From Notolepis coatsorum (lineage: Eukaryota; Chordata; Actinopteri; Aulopiformes; Paralepididae), in assembly GCA_963971535.1 (NCBI GenBank), contig OZ020591.1, forward strand, positions 15,702,623 through 15,766,622: a stretch of DNA of 64,000 nucleotides. The letters are read 5' to 3'. The notes below the pieces were generated by a model. It worked only from the letters and a program-made list of their open reading frames with translations, made no database searches and was not told the DNA's origin. This document shows, piece after piece, positions 63,131 through 64,000 of this stretch (the first letter of the stretch is position 1; every line of letters starts with the position of its first letter). The translations under genes were made by a program, and so were the position numbers.

Positions 63131-63304
63131 TCATATCTAAATCATATAATATCTCATTGCTAAATATATGCAATATATAATCTAATAATCCAATAATCTA
63201 AATCTAATATATAATATAAAAATGCTAAATGCATGGGTATTTTATTTTGTCTTTAATGTTAGCTTGCAAACTCGAATACTGTCTTGGTAAGCCTCATAAT
63301 GAAT

Positions 63305-63407
63305 TGTTTGGGGAAAAAAAAGAAAAACATTGTGATGTGTATCGTGTATCGCCGAAAGGTCAGAAAATATCGTGATATCATATTTAGGCCATATCGCCCA
63401 GCCCTAG
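63305..63407 (-). mobile_element. hAT-like MITE terminal fragment
   Basis: On the - strand it begins ctagggctgggcgatatggc and continues with a gatatcacgatatttt stretch. This start is a very common end of small non-autonomous hAT-like elements in fish genomes, as I recall. The other terminus and the 8-bp target duplication were not found, so it appears to be a fragment. Confidence 0.5.
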
Positions 63408-63468
63408 CTTCAACACACATGACATTAGGATAACCTGAGGATAACTGAGCACTGCCACCTCATTAGCC

Positions 63469-63484
63469 GTGTGTGTGTGTGTGT
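63469..63484. repeat. (GT)8 microsatellite
   Basis: Uninterrupted GT dinucleotides within intron 3, directly left of the inverted repeat fragment. Confidence 0.9.
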
Positions 63485-63541
63485 ATTGAGCCGTACTGTG
63501 TTGTACCCATTCTGCAATCTGTTAAATAACGTTTTCTTTCA
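63483..63541 (+). mobile_element. Interspersed repeat copy 4, inverted fragment
   Basis: Reads tattgagccgtactgtgttg, then tacccattctgcaatctgtt, then a-rich sequence ending cgttttc. This is the reverse complement of the conserved core of copies 1 and 3. It lies 15-20 bp upstream of the exon 4 acceptor and is in opposite orientation to the other three copies. Confidence 0.6.
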
Positions 63542-63558
63542 TTCATGCTTTCATCCAG

Positions 63559-63726
63559 GTGCAGTTAAAACATCTGGCCCTTGTTGACAGAGAACGCGAG
63601 CTGTTGCAGGAGATGACTGCCGCCACAAAGCGCACATGCGCCGAGAACATGGATCTGTCGCTAGGCCCCTCCCCACCTGCAAGCAGAGATATCACGATGC
63701 ACTACAGCTTTGATTACGCACAGCAG
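63559..63726 (+). CDS. Exon 4 of the same gene; the gene continues beyond the window
   Basis: Acceptor ctttcatccag, donor CAGCAG|GTGAAT, both in phase 0. Encodes VQLKHLALVDRERELLQEMT, then TKRTCAENMDLSLGPSP and SRDITMHYSFDYAQQ. The HYSFDYAQQ block is, as I recall it, a hallmark just before the catalytic-like core of this family, which would be in exons right of 64000. The gene is therefore truncated by the window, and its integrity cannot be judged. Confidence 0.7.
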
Positions 63727-64000
63727 GTGAATATCCAATATAATGTTGCTTTTTGTTGTTAAAGGAAAACTTACAGGAACGTTTGAGTTGTATTTGGAGT
63801 GTATTTAGATAAGATGAGAGTGGGAGGAGAGAGGAGAGAGAAAATAGGAGAAGAGAGGAGAGAATAGGAAAAGAGAGGAGAATTTTTAATGTAAAAATAG
63901 TTCCTTATAGTTTTAGCAGTATTTTTTCATGAATCACTCGCCAAACATAAAAAATACTTGCATTTGGCTAGTAAAGTGGCCTAATTTCCTCCCCTGTTCC
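63727..64000 (+). other. Start of intron 4 with a GA-rich tract
   Basis: After the exon 4 donor (63727) the sequence is AT-rich, apart from a purine-rich tract of gagagg/aggag repeats at about 63815-63882. No further exon is seen before the window ends. Confidence 0.5.

Larger units (their letters stand above)
62683..63558 (+). other. Intron 3, largely made of old repeats
   Basis: An 876-bp intron with GTGTGT donor and CCAG acceptor. It carries repeat copies 2, 3 and 4, an AT-rich stretch (63120-63240), a hAT-like end (63305-63407) and a (GT)8 microsatellite (63469-63484). No other feature is visible. Confidence 0.65.

Overview
The window looks like animal nuclear DNA, most likely from a teleost fish. 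The reasons are a full-length BEL/Pao LTR retrotransposon, a class II tRNA-derived SINE, a gene fragment with canonical GT-AG introns from a multi-copy family I associate with fishes and other aquatic animals, and short hAT-like and LINE-tail fragments of fish type. There is no bacterial-style gene organisation. The assignment is inference from family knowledge; no species marker is present.

Layout. (1) 1-10449: a tandem array with a 33-bp unit, about 300 units, split by one SINE insertion at 3179-3667 and containing long higher-order duplications (53 units = 1749 bp; about 27 units = 891 bp). (2) 10450-12388: mostly unique DNA holding a LINE-like 3' tail, a possible divergent promoter with candidate splice sites, and a 20+20-bp nested inverted repeat. 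(3) 12389-49623: a 37-kb array of a 62-bp unit, about 600 units, strongly A+C-rich on the + strand. Each unit consists of three degenerate 21/21/20-bp subunits, and the array is a mosaic of segmental duplications. (4) 49624-60105: a short Pro/Glu-rich coding-like spacer followed by an 18/12-bp array. Into its left edge a young, apparently intact BEL/Pao element (49725-58805) has inserted, with identical-length 1356-bp LTRs differing at three visible sites and a 5-bp target duplication. (5) 60106-61010: probable LTR-derived or other repeat DNA on the - strand, and a T-rich tract. (6) 61011-63726 and beyond: four exons of a gene that leaves the window on the right, with old interspersed repeats in its introns.

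The genuine protein-coding content is the retrotransposon polyprotein (gag, protease, reverse transcriptase, RNase H, integrase) and the four-exon gene. The very long open frames in the 33-bp and 18-bp arrays arise because their periods are multiples of three; I do not treat them as genes. One point deserves attention: both edges of the 62-bp array, and the spacer leading into the 18-bp array, read in a consistent Pro/Glu-rich then Ile/Ser/Pro-rich frame. Removing the LTR element with one copy of its target duplication restores that frame across the insertion site. The satellites may therefore have grown inside an exon of an ancestral repeat-protein gene. All coordinates inside arrays depend on correct assembly of the repeats.
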